From NCBI RefSeq assembly GCF_000143415.4, contig NW_003314272.1, positions 406,184 through 470,183 on the forward strand: 64,000 nucleotides of DNA. Reading direction: 5' to 3'. A program made the position numbers and the translations under genes. Positions 34,480-45,900 of this stretch are shown piece by piece; the first letter of the stretch is position 1; every line of letters starts with the position of its first letter. This stretch comes from Selaginella moellendorffii. Taxonomy: Eukaryota > Streptophyta > Lycopodiopsida > Selaginellales > Selaginellaceae. The notes under the pieces were generated by a model that was not told where the DNA came from, made no database searches, and saw only the letters and a list, made by a program, of their open reading frames with translations.

Positions 34480-35338
34480 ATCTTCTCCTTGCTCGAGCAC
34501 TTAGAAAAAAATTTGGGGAGAAACTGACAAGAAAGAACAAAGATATTCTTCTGTATTGTGAGCATTAATTAGCTATGTCCTTGCAAAGGACAAGTTAATT
34601 ATTTTAACAAAATATACAACCGTTTAGAATCTAGAGAGATATGAGAATCTTAAAGAGCCACCCATATTAATTGTATAATTGATTGTGAGAGGAATAATAT
34701 TGTTGAAATGAATGTGGTTATGAGTGAGAAGCGCCAGTCAATCACAAAAGTTGTAGCATTGATTGTTTGTTTTCCCTCTCATCTCCATGCTCTCTTCCCT
34801 TCAAGAGAGTTTCATTCTTTTGTGACGAGTGAGAGAGACTTAAGCTCGGAAAGGTTGGTTCGTGTGCGGTTTTTATTCCTCTCACGATCAATTATACATA
34901 TCTTAATATCTAAAACATTGAAAGATTGTGTCCATTGATCACCATCAAAGAGAATGAAAATCATGGCCATTGATCGTGACTGTTGATCGCGTCCGTTGAT
35001 TTTTAGGGTTTTACGCCTAGGGTTTGAGCAGCAAAGGGCAAGAGAAAGGCGCGCTTGAGCAGGGAAGGGCGAGCGAAAGTAGAGGGTGGAAGATGTTGGT
35101 TCTTGCGCGAACCGACCTCTCCCGTATTCTTGTTGTGTTTTTCCTTTTTCTCGAGAGGTAGGGTGAGGTCAATTCTCACGCGAACCAACCTCTCCCAGTG
35201 ACTTATGTTTTTTTCCTTTGCATTTCTTGTAGTTTACAATCTATTTTTCACATCTTTTACTTACAAAATTTTCTTGTGAGAGCAGATATAAATCAAGCTT
35301 GACTGCTTTAAACTTCCAACAAGGGACTTGAACTTAAA
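34480..35338. promoter_or_regulatory. Divergent promoter interval of element B
   Basis: 859 bases between the start of the transposase gene (-) and the ParB/MTase-like gene (+). It contains two AGGGTTT telo-box motifs (35005-35011, 35019-35025). There is a 30-base inverted repeat ('tgtataattgattgtgag' at about 34673 against 'ctcacgatcaattataca' at about 34880) enclosing a further internal pairing. Two direct copies of 'gcgaaccNacctctccc' lie near 35108 and 35180. Promoter function is inferred from position and telo-boxes. Confidence 0.5.
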
Positions 35339-38300
35339 ATGCCACAGGTTTTCTTTACATTACAAGTTAGATGTTATAATAGTTTTGCTTTTTATTTTAG
35401 AGGAAGCGCCGAGGCCAGCCTCAATGGTCTCGATCTCCAGGAAAAGGCAGCCGCCTTGATTGCTGTGGGCTTGGCCAATTGAGTGGAGATTCATCTCAAG
35501 TATCCAATGAAGTTTCGGCTAGTCATGCTGGAGGCAACGATGAGCATAACAATGACATGGATGTTGAGATGAACACTCAAATCGATGTTGGTGTTATTGA
35601 GGCTGTTGGTACTAGTGCTCCTGAGGCTGCGGGTACTGGTGGTGGGGTACTTGTATCTGATGTTGGCGGTGGTGGGGGTGCTATGCCTTCGGTTGCTGAG
35701 GCTGTTCGCGGCCAGGTCGATGAACCAGCTGAGGACGTTATTGGTAGCGTTGTAGGTGGATCTACTACAGAGGCTACTAGGGGCATGGTAGCTGCTCCTA
35801 CTGCTCCTCAGGCTGGTGGTGCAGGGGGAGCTAGTGGTGGTGAGGGATTATGCATGCATGATTCTGACACCATCTTGAATGATTGTGTTTGGGACACGAT
35901 TATCCAAGCTCAAGAACGGACAGTCAGTAAAGTGTTACAGGAAATGGCGTGGAATGGCCCTCATCGATTTCTAGTTCCTTTGTGCCGATTGGTTCAAAGC
36001 CATTGGGTGCGCTCAGCTTACGACCTCAACATGGCTATCTACAGCTCCTTTGCCGAGGTCGGGTTTGGGAGCATAGCTGGTACCTTCATCGTTTCACCAA
36101 CTTTCCCTGGAACCGGCCGGACAGAGTCAGTGACTACTGAACTTGAGGAAAAATGGGATCCTATATGGCTGCAAAAGTCTCGTGAGTTTGATGGATTCTT
36201 AGGACAACATGTGGAGATAGCAGGATTCATTGGAAAGCTCTTTTGGGTGATCGATGGAAACCATAGGTGGCTGGCATTTTGGAAGTGCATTCAAGAGAAG
36301 TTCCGAGATGACGAAGAACGACACATTAGTGTTCCAGTCACACTTGTCGAACCAATGACTCGGGAGCACACTGTGAAGCTCAACATGGCATGCCATAAGA
36401 TCAACATGTAAGAATTTATTTTTTGTAAACTTAGCTAATATCGTGTTTTTGCAGGCTAAACCAATTTGCGTTTCAAGCTCATACATTGGTACATGACATT
36501 GAGCACCTTCAATTTATTGGCATGCTCTCGCTAGAGGAGGTCCAAACGTTGTACAATCGTGAGGTATTTGAAGCAATTCGAGTGAAGCTAGCAGCTAGGA
36601 AAGGCCAAGAATTGTAGACTTGGTACCAACTGCCACTTGACTTTCTAGTTGCTGTCTGGGCGAAGGTAAATTAGTATTGAAGTATGTATCGACTTACATA
36701 ATGTTTCTTGCAGCCCATAATCAAAGGAGAAAGAGCGTCATTCTTTAAAAATGCCTAAGGAGACGAGCAACAAAAGGAGATGGAGTGGCATGCGATTGAG
36801 CAGCGAATTTTGAATACGAAGAGAACAAAGGTGAAAAAGTTGCTCTCGATTGCAGACATACGACGTGGGCAGGAATGGCTTGATAGCATTGCCGAGATTT
36901 GTTCTCGCGTTCGTAAGTTCTTATAAAATTTGTGAAACATTTCATAACTCCTTGTGTGTGTAGGAACTGGTAAAGCACCGGAGGAACTCATTTACAACAT
37001 CTCGAAGAGTAAAATGTCCTTTGCTGAACAAAGTGTTTGCTTGGAACTTCTCAACACTTGGCTGCGAAACAACGAAAAACGCTGCGAGATAAGGATGGAG
37101 AAGGTGATGAAGGAGAAGGCGTACATTTCTCAGAGTATTGCCGCTGGTGAGGAGATGCTACAAGTCTGGGATGAGAAGTTTCTTTCCAGCACCCGCACAG
37201 GTATCACTCTCGAAGAATATATTCGTGCTTGTCTTGCGGAGCTAGGGAATGGTTGGCTTCCACATGGTGGGATGAGTTTGGCTGAGTTCAAGAACCAACC
37301 AGGACAACCATTTCTTGCGAGGCGCATGGTTTACAGGTATTTTTTCAATTCTCATTTATATATTGGTATTTATATTTTTGTTTTACTTTGTAGATATTTA
37401 AAATATTGCCCCGGCGCACCGGTATACACAACCGGTGTTTTGCAGAAGCTCTTGACTAGAGGCAAGAAGCTTGGGATGTATGAGCCAGAGTTCTACTGTC
37501 CTTGTACACATGAGAGGGAGCTATGCTCGTGGTACCTTGAACTCGTGGAGCAGATGCCAACATCGGACTTCGAGCTAGATCTCTACCTTGAATGTCATCC
37601 AGGTTCACTTGAAACTCAGCACTTAGCTAGGAAATATTAACCTTGAGTTATATTCTTATTTTCCAATGACCAGGACCGACTGTGATAACGATGTTGTTGA
37701 AGTTCAACAACTAAACCTAGGAGTCAGCACTCANNNNNNNNNNNNNNNNNNNNNNNNNNNNNNNNNNNNNNNNNNNNNNNNNNNNNNNNNNNNNNNNNNN
37801 NNNNNNNNNNNNNNNNNNNNNNNNNNNNNNNNNCAGCACAAGAGATTCCAGTACCTGCTCCTCGCAACCCCCAAAGGGGCCGTCATGAAGCCTTTCATGA
37901 GAGTAAGGACTTTGATTTGGAACATTCTTTTATTCATTCTTGACTTCACTTTTTTTTTTATAGATGTTGCAGAGAGTAGCCATCAGTCTTTTCGGCGGAC
38001 TAAGACATTCTTCCCATCCCTCCCTACGGCTACAAATGACAACCTAGAAGAGCTCTCCTCTGCAGCGATGCATAAACAGGTTAGTAAGCATGAATTTTAT
38101 CTTCAAGTTCTAATAGTTGATTTTCAGGTTCGCCCTCTATCCCCAACGGCCAGTGTTGGGGAAGTTGCTGTTCTCATTGGGGATTACACACAGCTTTTAG
38201 ATGCTACTAGTTGGGAGCTCTACATGCTTGATCGGTGGATCCATGGTTTAGGTCAGCTCACACCTTATGGGAAGATCGATTTCATCTTTTTCGATCTTCC

Positions 38301-39225
38301 CGATGGGATGCCACCACCGTAGGGGGATACTCCATCATGGAATGTGTTGCAGGCCCAACACATTTCCCAAGCCTTAAAGGTTGCGAGCAGCTTCATGACA
38401 TATGAGGGTGTGGTTGTCATGATCCTTCCTTACACTCTAATGTGGGAAGGCCTTCTTGCACACTTGGCTGACAACGATGATGGATTTGTTGAGTTTTCAT
38501 CTGGCTGCCTTCTTTCGAGTATGGTGGTGGACACAAAAGGCACTAGCAGGCAGACGCAAAAGGTGTGTGACTTCTTTATTTATAAATTAACTCTATTCTA
38601 TTTTTTTTTCCAGATTTATTCCTGGAACTACCATGCTCTATGCCACATTGGGAACCGGCGTAATGCCACACGAGCTGACGAGCGTGCTACTCTTGCTTTA
38701 CCAGGATATGACAGCTCTACAGACATCATCCCAAATGTGATTGACTCAGACGTTCTTCACCCAGCGTTCCCTGGTTATCGACATCGTTCGGTCACGGCCA
38801 TGCAAATCTTGTTGGAGTTATTCTGTCCGCCAAGGGGGATTGTGCTTGATGCTACAGCAAGATTTGGATCAATGGTGCAGGCAGCAAAAGAGACAGGCCG
38901 AGTAGTTTTTGCACTTGAGAAGGAGGGTGCCTTTGAGGACATTCTTATGAGATTTTGCAACAGGTGATGTTAGTGCTTGAAATAATCTATAATATTTATT
39001 CTCAAATGTTTCTATTTTATTAGGTCTACACTTATCACACACAGTGTTTCAGTCCATACACTTGATCTTGATGATATGGATGATCATATAGACCGAAGTC
39101 AATTCCACTTACCTATTTATGCTGAACGTATGGCACAACATTACATACAACACGAGCCTATAGTGAAGGAGCATTCCACTATACCCATTTCTACTTTTCT
39201 GGATATGGAAGCAGAAGAAGATTGA
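35339..39225 (+). pseudogene. ParB-like / DNA methyltransferase-like gene of element B
   Basis: Twelve exons inferred from GT-AG sites and frame: 35339-35347, 35401-36407, 36455-36665, 36714-36912, 36964-37336, 37394-37630, 37674-gap, gap-37902, 37964-38079, 38128-38562, 38614-38963 and 39024-39225. The start is ATG-CCA-CAG before a 53-base intron. There is a basic N-terminus and a Gly/Ala/Val-rich acidic stretch (35500-35860). The ParB-like core has 'FWVIDGNHRWLAFW' at about 36243-36284. A long helical middle follows. The methyltransferase-like part has 'IDFIFFDLPDGMP' (DPPY replaced by DLPD, 38293) and 'GIVLDATARFGSM' (motif I, 38836), in permuted beta order. Stops at 36615, 36756 and 38320, and a lost donor at 37631, mark a decayed copy. 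Catalysis is doubtful even in an intact form. A role in DNA binding or counter-silencing is inference. Confidence 0.75.
37734..37833. other. Assembly gap (100 N)
   Basis: Exactly 100 N, so the true length is unknown. It lies inside the ParB/MTase-like gene, between its helical middle and the methyltransferase-like part. An exon end and an intron may be missing. Confidence 0.95.
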
Positions 39226-39448
39226 ATATATTCTGATTTTAATATAAATTATATTGTTTAATATTTTTTTTTTTTTTGACTAAAAGATTAGTTCATGTCG
39301 AACCAATAATCTACATGAGCTTATGGAATACCTTAAACACCTAGATTTTATGTTAAAAATTCTTGGTTCGGGACGAACTAAGGTAGTGCCATTAAACTTT
39401 CGCTAGTTAGGGGATTGTATTGACTTCCTTTGACTTTTGCTGACTTTC

Positions 39449-39497
39449 ATTGACTTGAGCTCAGCTCGTGAGCTCAGCTCAAAAACTACCCAGCCCC
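39449..39497 (-). repeat. Terminal inverted repeat, right end of element B
   Basis: 'gagctcagctcgtgagctca' to 'aactacccagcccc', the inverted partner of 29102-29155. The 220 bases before it (39226-39448) are non-coding, with a T tract and the subterminal 'ttggttcgggac' repeat. Confidence 0.8.
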
Positions 39498-40484
39498 ATT
39501 TACCATAGGATAACACCATATAGTGGAACTTAAACGCTCTTTATGCCACGTGACACATGCCATGTGTCATATGCCATGTGTTCAAAGGACAATGGTGCGG
39601 AACCCGAAGTTCAGGGCCTTGGGCCACTGAACGAAGGAATGGTGCCAAATTCCCAAGCATGGAGCCAAGGAGTGACGAAACCAGACCACGAAGCAACTCC
39701 CGAGCATATAGCCCAAGGAGCAAAGGGACAGGAGCCCGAAGTGACTTGGAACAGTCTTAGAGTAACTAGCATCCCAATGCTAGGACCAACACGCAAAACA
39801 GAGCCAAACGGAGTCTGGTGTCATTTCGGCATATCGGTGGCCTAACGTAAGGACATGGGTACTCCACCAGCTAGTATGGAATGGAACTTGGGCTTAGACC
39901 CAAGCCAGACGCAGAACAAAGATAAGCATGCAAGCGGGAGCTAAACTATGCCTCAAGTTGGAGAGACACGCGCTTTGGGCTTTCACCCCAAGCGTCCCTT
40001 AGTACCAGGAGTTAGTCTCTAGAACAAGCTCAAAACTTACTTAATATGGGATGTCCCTATCTTGCAAATTTGGACACGGGACAAACACCATTGTGCTTAA
40101 GCTGACCTCTATGTTCTATAGATATGCCAAATGAGTGAATCTAGACACTTTCCATAAATAGTATTTATGACCGAAATGAAACTAACACAAAGGGCATGAT
40201 AGCAAGGGTGTTTAGCAGACACGGTAAGCTATCATCCAGTGATATTGAGGGAATAGTCTCAATATGCGAGGGTTCTTGTCAAGCCAGCTCAAAACAGAGC
40301 AATAAATAACTAAAACGTTGGGCCAAGTATGCTTGGTTAAATAGGCATTTAGGAATTCCGTCCTTATGCTCATCCGGCCAAGTATAAATGCAAAGTCTAG
40401 TTTACTAACACTTGAACAAAAGGGGCTAATAAAGGGAACTAGCAATACCAACCTCTTGCCATCATGGCTATAAAGAAAGAGTGT
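39498..40484 (-). mobile_element. LTR-B, continuation right of element B
   Basis: Resumes the LTR-B copy started at 29057 and follows the family to 'gaaagagtgtccataagg', where it is truncated. The CGCGACA end is missing. The ORFs 39543-39845 and similar occur in other LTR-B copies (51475, 56048) with random differences and show no protein motif. Confidence 0.85.
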
Positions 40485-40699
40485 CCATAAGGAACTCTCT
40501 AGTGGTGTTTTCAAACTGACTTGAGGTTGAGACTAGGGCCAAGGGGCCTTGGGTGGGAGTGAGCATGGACTCGAGTGGTGCTGGAAGGGCCACCCCAGAG
40601 AGTGCTCAAGAGCAGCGCCCACTTCCCATAGGGAAACCAATTGTGGTGCTCCCAACTCATGTGCAGTGGTGCCCCATTTGAGTATCTTGCGGCTCACTA
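40485..40699 (+). mobile_element. LTR-D, left part
   Basis: Same unit as 7481-7671. It stops at the CACTA duplication (40695-40699) of the LTR-A retrotransposon and continues at 48835. It is therefore an LTR, or other repeat, interrupted by that insertion. Confidence 0.55.
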
Positions 40700-42896
40700 T
40701 GTAAGAGACTAAATTTTCCATTCTACTTTAGTCACTTAACCACACCTCTGACCACTTGGAGGAGTCTCATTCACAACCTCCATAAGTCCAATCCAGGACT
40801 TGGGACTTGCTAGCCCCAAGAATGGCATCCATGCCACTCAACATTTGCACTGTGTCCAAGTGCTTCACGTGTCCGATCCCATGACCGACACTCAAAGGTA
40901 CCACCGACATAGCAGCCCGTTACGCTAAGGCCATGCCCAATCACCTTTGCCACACTGGTAGTCCAATACCACTTGCATCACAGTCTTGGCTCTCCAAGAC
41001 TAGGCAAACCATCCGTGAGTGGTCATCTCAGATCCACTCCTTAGCATCCTTAGGATGCCCACCGACAAGGGGAATAGCCTTCCCCAATATCCCTCTGTCA
41101 GTCCCCACTAAGTCCCTTTCTGCCCCTGGCCGTGTTTGCCAACACTGCCACTAGATCGAGACCCACAGGCCCGACCACTAAGTCCCACAGTCCTCTGGGA
41201 CTTCCTCACCACACGACTGTGTCCTCGGTCACTACCCCAGAGGACTGCTCCTCTTCCTTTCCACAGTCTGGGCCTTTGGGACAACATTTTGGAACACCGT
41301 GGCCTTACGCGAGCCACCTGGGTACTCTCCTCGCCTTTCGCCTTTAGGTGCTCTAGCCATGGGCTTAGAGCGAGGTTCCATTGAGCCACGCCTGGTATCC
41401 AAGTAGGTAGTGCCACCCACACTTGGACTGGGAGCATCGGCCAGTCGATCTCCCGGGGGAACTAGAGCCGGCTCTTGAACACTTCACCAAGCTACCCCGC
41501 TTGTCGGTCCGTGTTCACTCTAGTCTTGGACTTCCCAGTGGGCAGCTCATCACCCAACACTGGGTCCGGCCTTCCTGGGCCAAACTGGCCTTTCCTGGCC
41601 AAACTGGCTCCACTGCAGTCCTCCCCCTTACTATACTTTTGGAGCTCACCAAACCCCCCAGGGTCTGGGAGACGAACGCTTTGGGCTTTCACCCTCTCAG
41701 ACTCGAACTCGGACTCGGACTCGGACTCGGACTCGGACTCGGACTCGGACTCGGGCTCGGGCTCGGTCTCGGCCTCGGCCTCGGTCTCGTTCTCGGTCCC
41801 GATCTCGGTCTTGGTCTCGGTCTCGGTCCTGGTCTCGGTCTCGACTTCGGACTCCATCTCGGACTCCATCTCGGACTCCATCTCGGACTCCATCTCGGGT
41901 CCATCTCGGACTCCATCTCGGGTCCATCTCGGACTCCATTTCGGGTCCATCTCGGACTCCATCTCGGGTCCATCTTGGACTCCATCTCGGACTCGGACTC
42001 GGACTCGGACTCGGACTCGGACTCGGACTCGGGCTCGGGCTCGGTCTCGGCCTCGGCCTCGGTCTCGTTCTCGGTCCCGATCTCGGTCTTGGTCTCGGTC
42101 TCGGTCCCGGTCTCGGTCTCGACTTCGGACTCCATCTCGGACTCCATCTCGGACTCCATCTCGGACTCCATCTCGGACTCCATCTCGGGTCCATCTCGGA
42201 CTCCATCTCGGGTCCATCTCGGACTCCATTTCGGGTCCATCTCGGACTCCATCTCGGGTCCATCTTGGACTCCATCTCGGACTCCATTTCAGGTCCATCT
42301 TGGGTCCACCTCGGACTCCATTTCGGGTCCATCTCGTACTCCATCTCGGACTCCATCTCGGGTCCATCTCGGGTCCACCTCGGACTCCATTTCGGGTCCA
42401 TCTCGGACTCCATCTCGGACTCCATCTCGGGTCCATCTCGGGTCCACCTCGGACTCCATCTCGGACTCCATTTCGGGTCCATCTCGGACTCCACTTCGGA
42501 CTCCAACTCGGGTCCATCTCGGACTCCACTTCGGACTCCAACTCGAGTCCATCTCGGACTCCACTTCGGACTCCAACTCGGGTCCATCTCGGACTCCACT
42601 TCGGACTCCAACTCGAGCCCATCTCGGACTCCACTTCGGACTCCAACTCGAGTCCATCTCGGACACTTCCACGTGTCATGTGTTGGTCCTTTTGGGTCCC
42701 TTTTTGGAGCCTCGCTTTTTGCTCGCTTCGTGCTCATTCCTCGAGCACTTCTTTGGGAGTTCCACTCCCGCTCTTGACTTTTCAAGTCGGAGCTTTTGGT
42801 CCAAACGTGTTACACTCGTTTGGCTCTCGCTTCAGCCACTACCACGTGGCACCCTTTTCGGCTCCACTTTGGGGCCTAGGGATGTTGTGTCTCACA
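40700..42896 (-). repeat. 3' LTR of the LTR-A retrotransposon
   Basis: 2197 bases. Its hexamer array (about 41700-42660) is longer than that of the partner LTR because a block of about 278 bases, beginning with the 'gggctcgggctcgg' run, is duplicated (starts near 41753 and 42031). The sequence outside the array is nearly identical to 47004-48829, which indicates recent insertion. The very long ORFs on both strands here (up to 497 codons) are repeat artefacts. Confidence 0.95.
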
Positions 42897-42913
42897 ACTC
42901 CACCACCCATAGA
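42897..42913 (-). promoter_or_regulatory. Polypurine tract of LTR-A element
   Basis: On the minus strand 'atgggtggtggagt' lies directly before the LTR start TGTGAGAC, the position and composition expected for plus-strand DNA priming. Confidence 0.65.
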
Positions 42914-45900
42914 TGAAGTTCGATGTCCTCATCGAACGGTAAACCATTTTGTAAAGTAACACTCGCATGTGTTACCATTTCCATCCTTGGCACCTAGCCA
43001 ATATTTGTCAATGGTTTGACATTGAAGGCTCACCATGCCTTTTGCATATGCCTCAATGGTTTGACACCAAAGGCTCACCATGCCTTGCCTATCCTCTAAG
43101 GAGGGTAGTCTCCCCAACTTAGAGACTGATTGGACCACATGTAGTGGTTCTTTCCTTTTATTGGTTTAGTTCTCGCTAAACCTCTTAGAGACCCTTCTCT
43201 AAGTCAATCCCACTACTCTTTCTTGAGTAGTCTCAATTTCCATCTATTGAATGTTTGCACCTTGGAACTTTTACTCTTTTGACTTTTGGAAGTCAATTTC
43301 CTAGGTGTCTCCAACACCTTGCATTGCACAGATTGTGCGACTCCACTTCCCTATCCTAGGAAGTTCATTACTTGAGGGCACCATCATCCTCTCTTCTATT
43401 TCGTGCCACCTTGGGCACTAAGTTCCATTTATCACACTTTGTGCTAGGGTTGTCCATCGCCCTATCATTTGGCTACCTTACCGCTCCCTCCCTTGGAGCT
43501 TCCACTTTCGCCAAATCGGAGCAATTTGGAATCCATCCTTGGAAACACACTTCCTTTCCCGCAATTTGTTAGCGTCCAACACATTAGTGTTCCTCGCCTA
43601 ACTTTGTCACTTGGATTCATTCCAAGGGATTCCACGGCCCTATCTTGGCCACTCATCTTTTGCTCCTATCCGTTGATTGTTGCACCAAGCAACATCGAAT
43701 CTCTACCTCCCTCCTTGAGGTATTCTTTTGATTCCATAGCAAAGGCTCTGCTTTGCCAAGACTAGGGTGTTCACCCCTAGTAAGTCTCTTTTAGCATCTT
43801 CTGCTGTGGGCTCTATCCTCGGCCCAACTTTGTGACCCTCTCATAGGTCTCTTTAGAGACTACTTTCCTTGGACACACTATGCCATCGCATTGACATAAC
43901 TCATTTCCCTAAGGTGCTTTTCCCACTTGGTCACCTTGACCAAGCCACACCATCATCAATAGTTCAAATCAACACTTTGAACTAGGAACCTTATTCCTTA
44001 ACCCAAACAAGGACCTTATCCTTATTTAGCCACAAGATCACCTAGTGAACTCACCTCGGCACCTTAACAGGTTTGCCAATAGGTACTAGGTCTTCCCGAC
44101 CTTTAACTTGTTAACTACGACCCCGGGGGCATCCCCCACACTTGGCGGTGCGCCCAAGCCAGCCCTTCCGGCCAAGGGTCCATAGCAACTGAGATTAAGT
44201 GTCCCCATCTCACTCACCACGTCCTTGGTGCCACTTGCACCAAAGCGTTCAAGTTAGATATGTCGAGCTTTCACACTAAGCAATCTAATCGTGCATCACG
44301 ACTCCGAGGCATCCCTCGCTTGGCGGTGTGCCCAAACCAGTCTCCCCACTGAGAGTCCATGACCACCGAAATATGAGTGTCCTCATATTCCAAACCATCA
44401 CCACGCCCTAGTGATTTGGGACTCGAACCCAAGCACTAGAGGGTCGGGACTCGAACCCAACCTCCGTATATGCATCTACGGAAGGCATCACCCTAGATGC
44501 CTGGCGTGACTCCCCACGCCGGTGCACCAACTTATTTTTAAAGCGCGCTATAGATCACAACTTAGGAACCTAGTTCCCCCGCACTGCCAAGTCCTCTCAC
44601 TTCACAAGTTTGTGATCATGCATGGACTCCTCCATGCTTGGCCCCATGGCCCACCCTTTTTGAAGTTATCACCTTCAACTAGGGTATTTGTTCCCCTGAC
44701 TTGCCAATCTCGCTTGACAAGTCCTCTGACCACTGTAACATGGTTCTTGCACAAGCGTGAAAGTCCTTAACTGTCGACTTTCGTTCAAAGCCCTCTCTTT
44801 GAACACTCGGGAACTACTTCCCTAACCTTGACAGCCTTGCCTCATGGCAAGCTTCAAGACCACGCTTCTGCTGCGCCACTCTGATTTCGCGCGTTTTATG
44901 AACCATTTACACTTGGCCTTTCTAGGTACTAAGCTACCTACAATCGTCTTCGGGAACCTTGAAGGAACTCTGTCCCTTAGTTTGCTAAGGCCTCCCTTTT
45001 TGCAAGCTTTCCAATTGCCACATAGTCTAGCATGGACAATTCCATATTTTAGACTCTCCATGGCATCACAATTGCTAGCGGCAACACCCTCGAGCCCCCA
45101 CTTGATTCTCCACTCCCAGCTGGCATAACCAACCTTGGTTATGCCCTTCGATTTCTATGGTTCAGTTCCATCCCAATACTACTTGCCTTTTGGCCCCATA
45201 TGTTTCCTTTGGTTATTCTCCTCCAGACCAGGAGGATAGCTTTGCACTTTCTATCATGCCTTAGCAAGTATTCTTAGGGATGAACCTACCCAATAGCCCA
45301 GGGAGTGGTTCCTCAATCTGGGTATGCTCACCTTATAATCCCACACACTGGGATTACATTGTTGCTTATGGGCCTTTACATGCCCATCACTAACCTTGCC
45401 AAAATTCCATTCTTGGCTTTGTCCAACTCGGGTAGACAGTCCTCTCCTGTCTCCGCAACCTTGGACATTTGGATAACACCTTCTATCCATCATTCGCTAG
45501 GGACTTAGTCCCTTGGGCTTTATCCATTGCCCTCGCGACATCCAACACCACCTTCTGGTGTTCTAAAGTGTCCGGGTGTCCCAATGATGGCTTTCTTGAC
45601 AATGAGTATTTCCTTTTATGACATTGACTTACTATATCGCAACACAAGCAACTTATCCCCCGTAAGGGTATATCCAACTTCCTTATGCTATTAATAAGTC
45701 TTGGGTAGCTACCTTCTACCCGTTTAACCAGTTATTTTGCACCTCTTGATTAGTTGCCTCATAGTTGTCAAGTCCTACAACTCATTGCTTGGTGCTTTCA
45801 CACCTCCATCATTCTCTGGGTCACCACACTCCAACTGCATGCTTTGCAACTTAGGCTATGCCATTCCCATTTCCATTGGGATTCCTTTGGCAGGGCATTC

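Larger units (their letters stand above)
29102..39497. mobile_element. Element B: Mutator-like DNA transposon with ParB/MTase gene
   Basis: A 10396-base element (with one 100-N gap) inserted in an LTR-B copy. ATTTACCA is duplicated at 29094-29101 and 39498-39505. Uninterrupted LTR-B copies show the single site in 'ggtgatttaccatagg'. Left end 'aagcccgggtaggttttgag' and right end (reversed) 'ggggctgggtagtttttgag' form terminal inverted repeats extended by AGCTC-rich sequence. It carries a minus-strand Mutator-like transposase pseudogene and a plus-strand ParB/methyltransferase-like gene, transcribed apart from a shared 0.86-kb interval. A solo LTR-A at 30699-32506 has inserted into the transposase gene. 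Mutator-type elements usually duplicate 9 bp; a ninth base is possible here with one mismatch. Confidence 0.85.

Noticed and set aside
35339-39225. Bacterial contamination as the source of the ParB/methyltransferase-like gene
   Set aside because: The gene has many GT-AG introns and lies inside an element with target duplications in eukaryotic retroelement DNA.
39543-39845. 100-codon ORF repeated at 51475-51777 and 56048-56350
   Set aside because: Part of LTR-B in antisense orientation. Recurrence reflects the repeat, and differences are scattered without coding bias or a motif.
41423-42959. Open frames up to about 497 codons on both strands (also 30391-31783, 47727-48915, 63355-63858)
   Set aside because: They arise from six-base tandem repeats that keep all six frames open. 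The proteins are Ser-Asp, Arg-Pro, Gly-Leu or Glu-Ser runs, and length varies between the two LTRs of one element.
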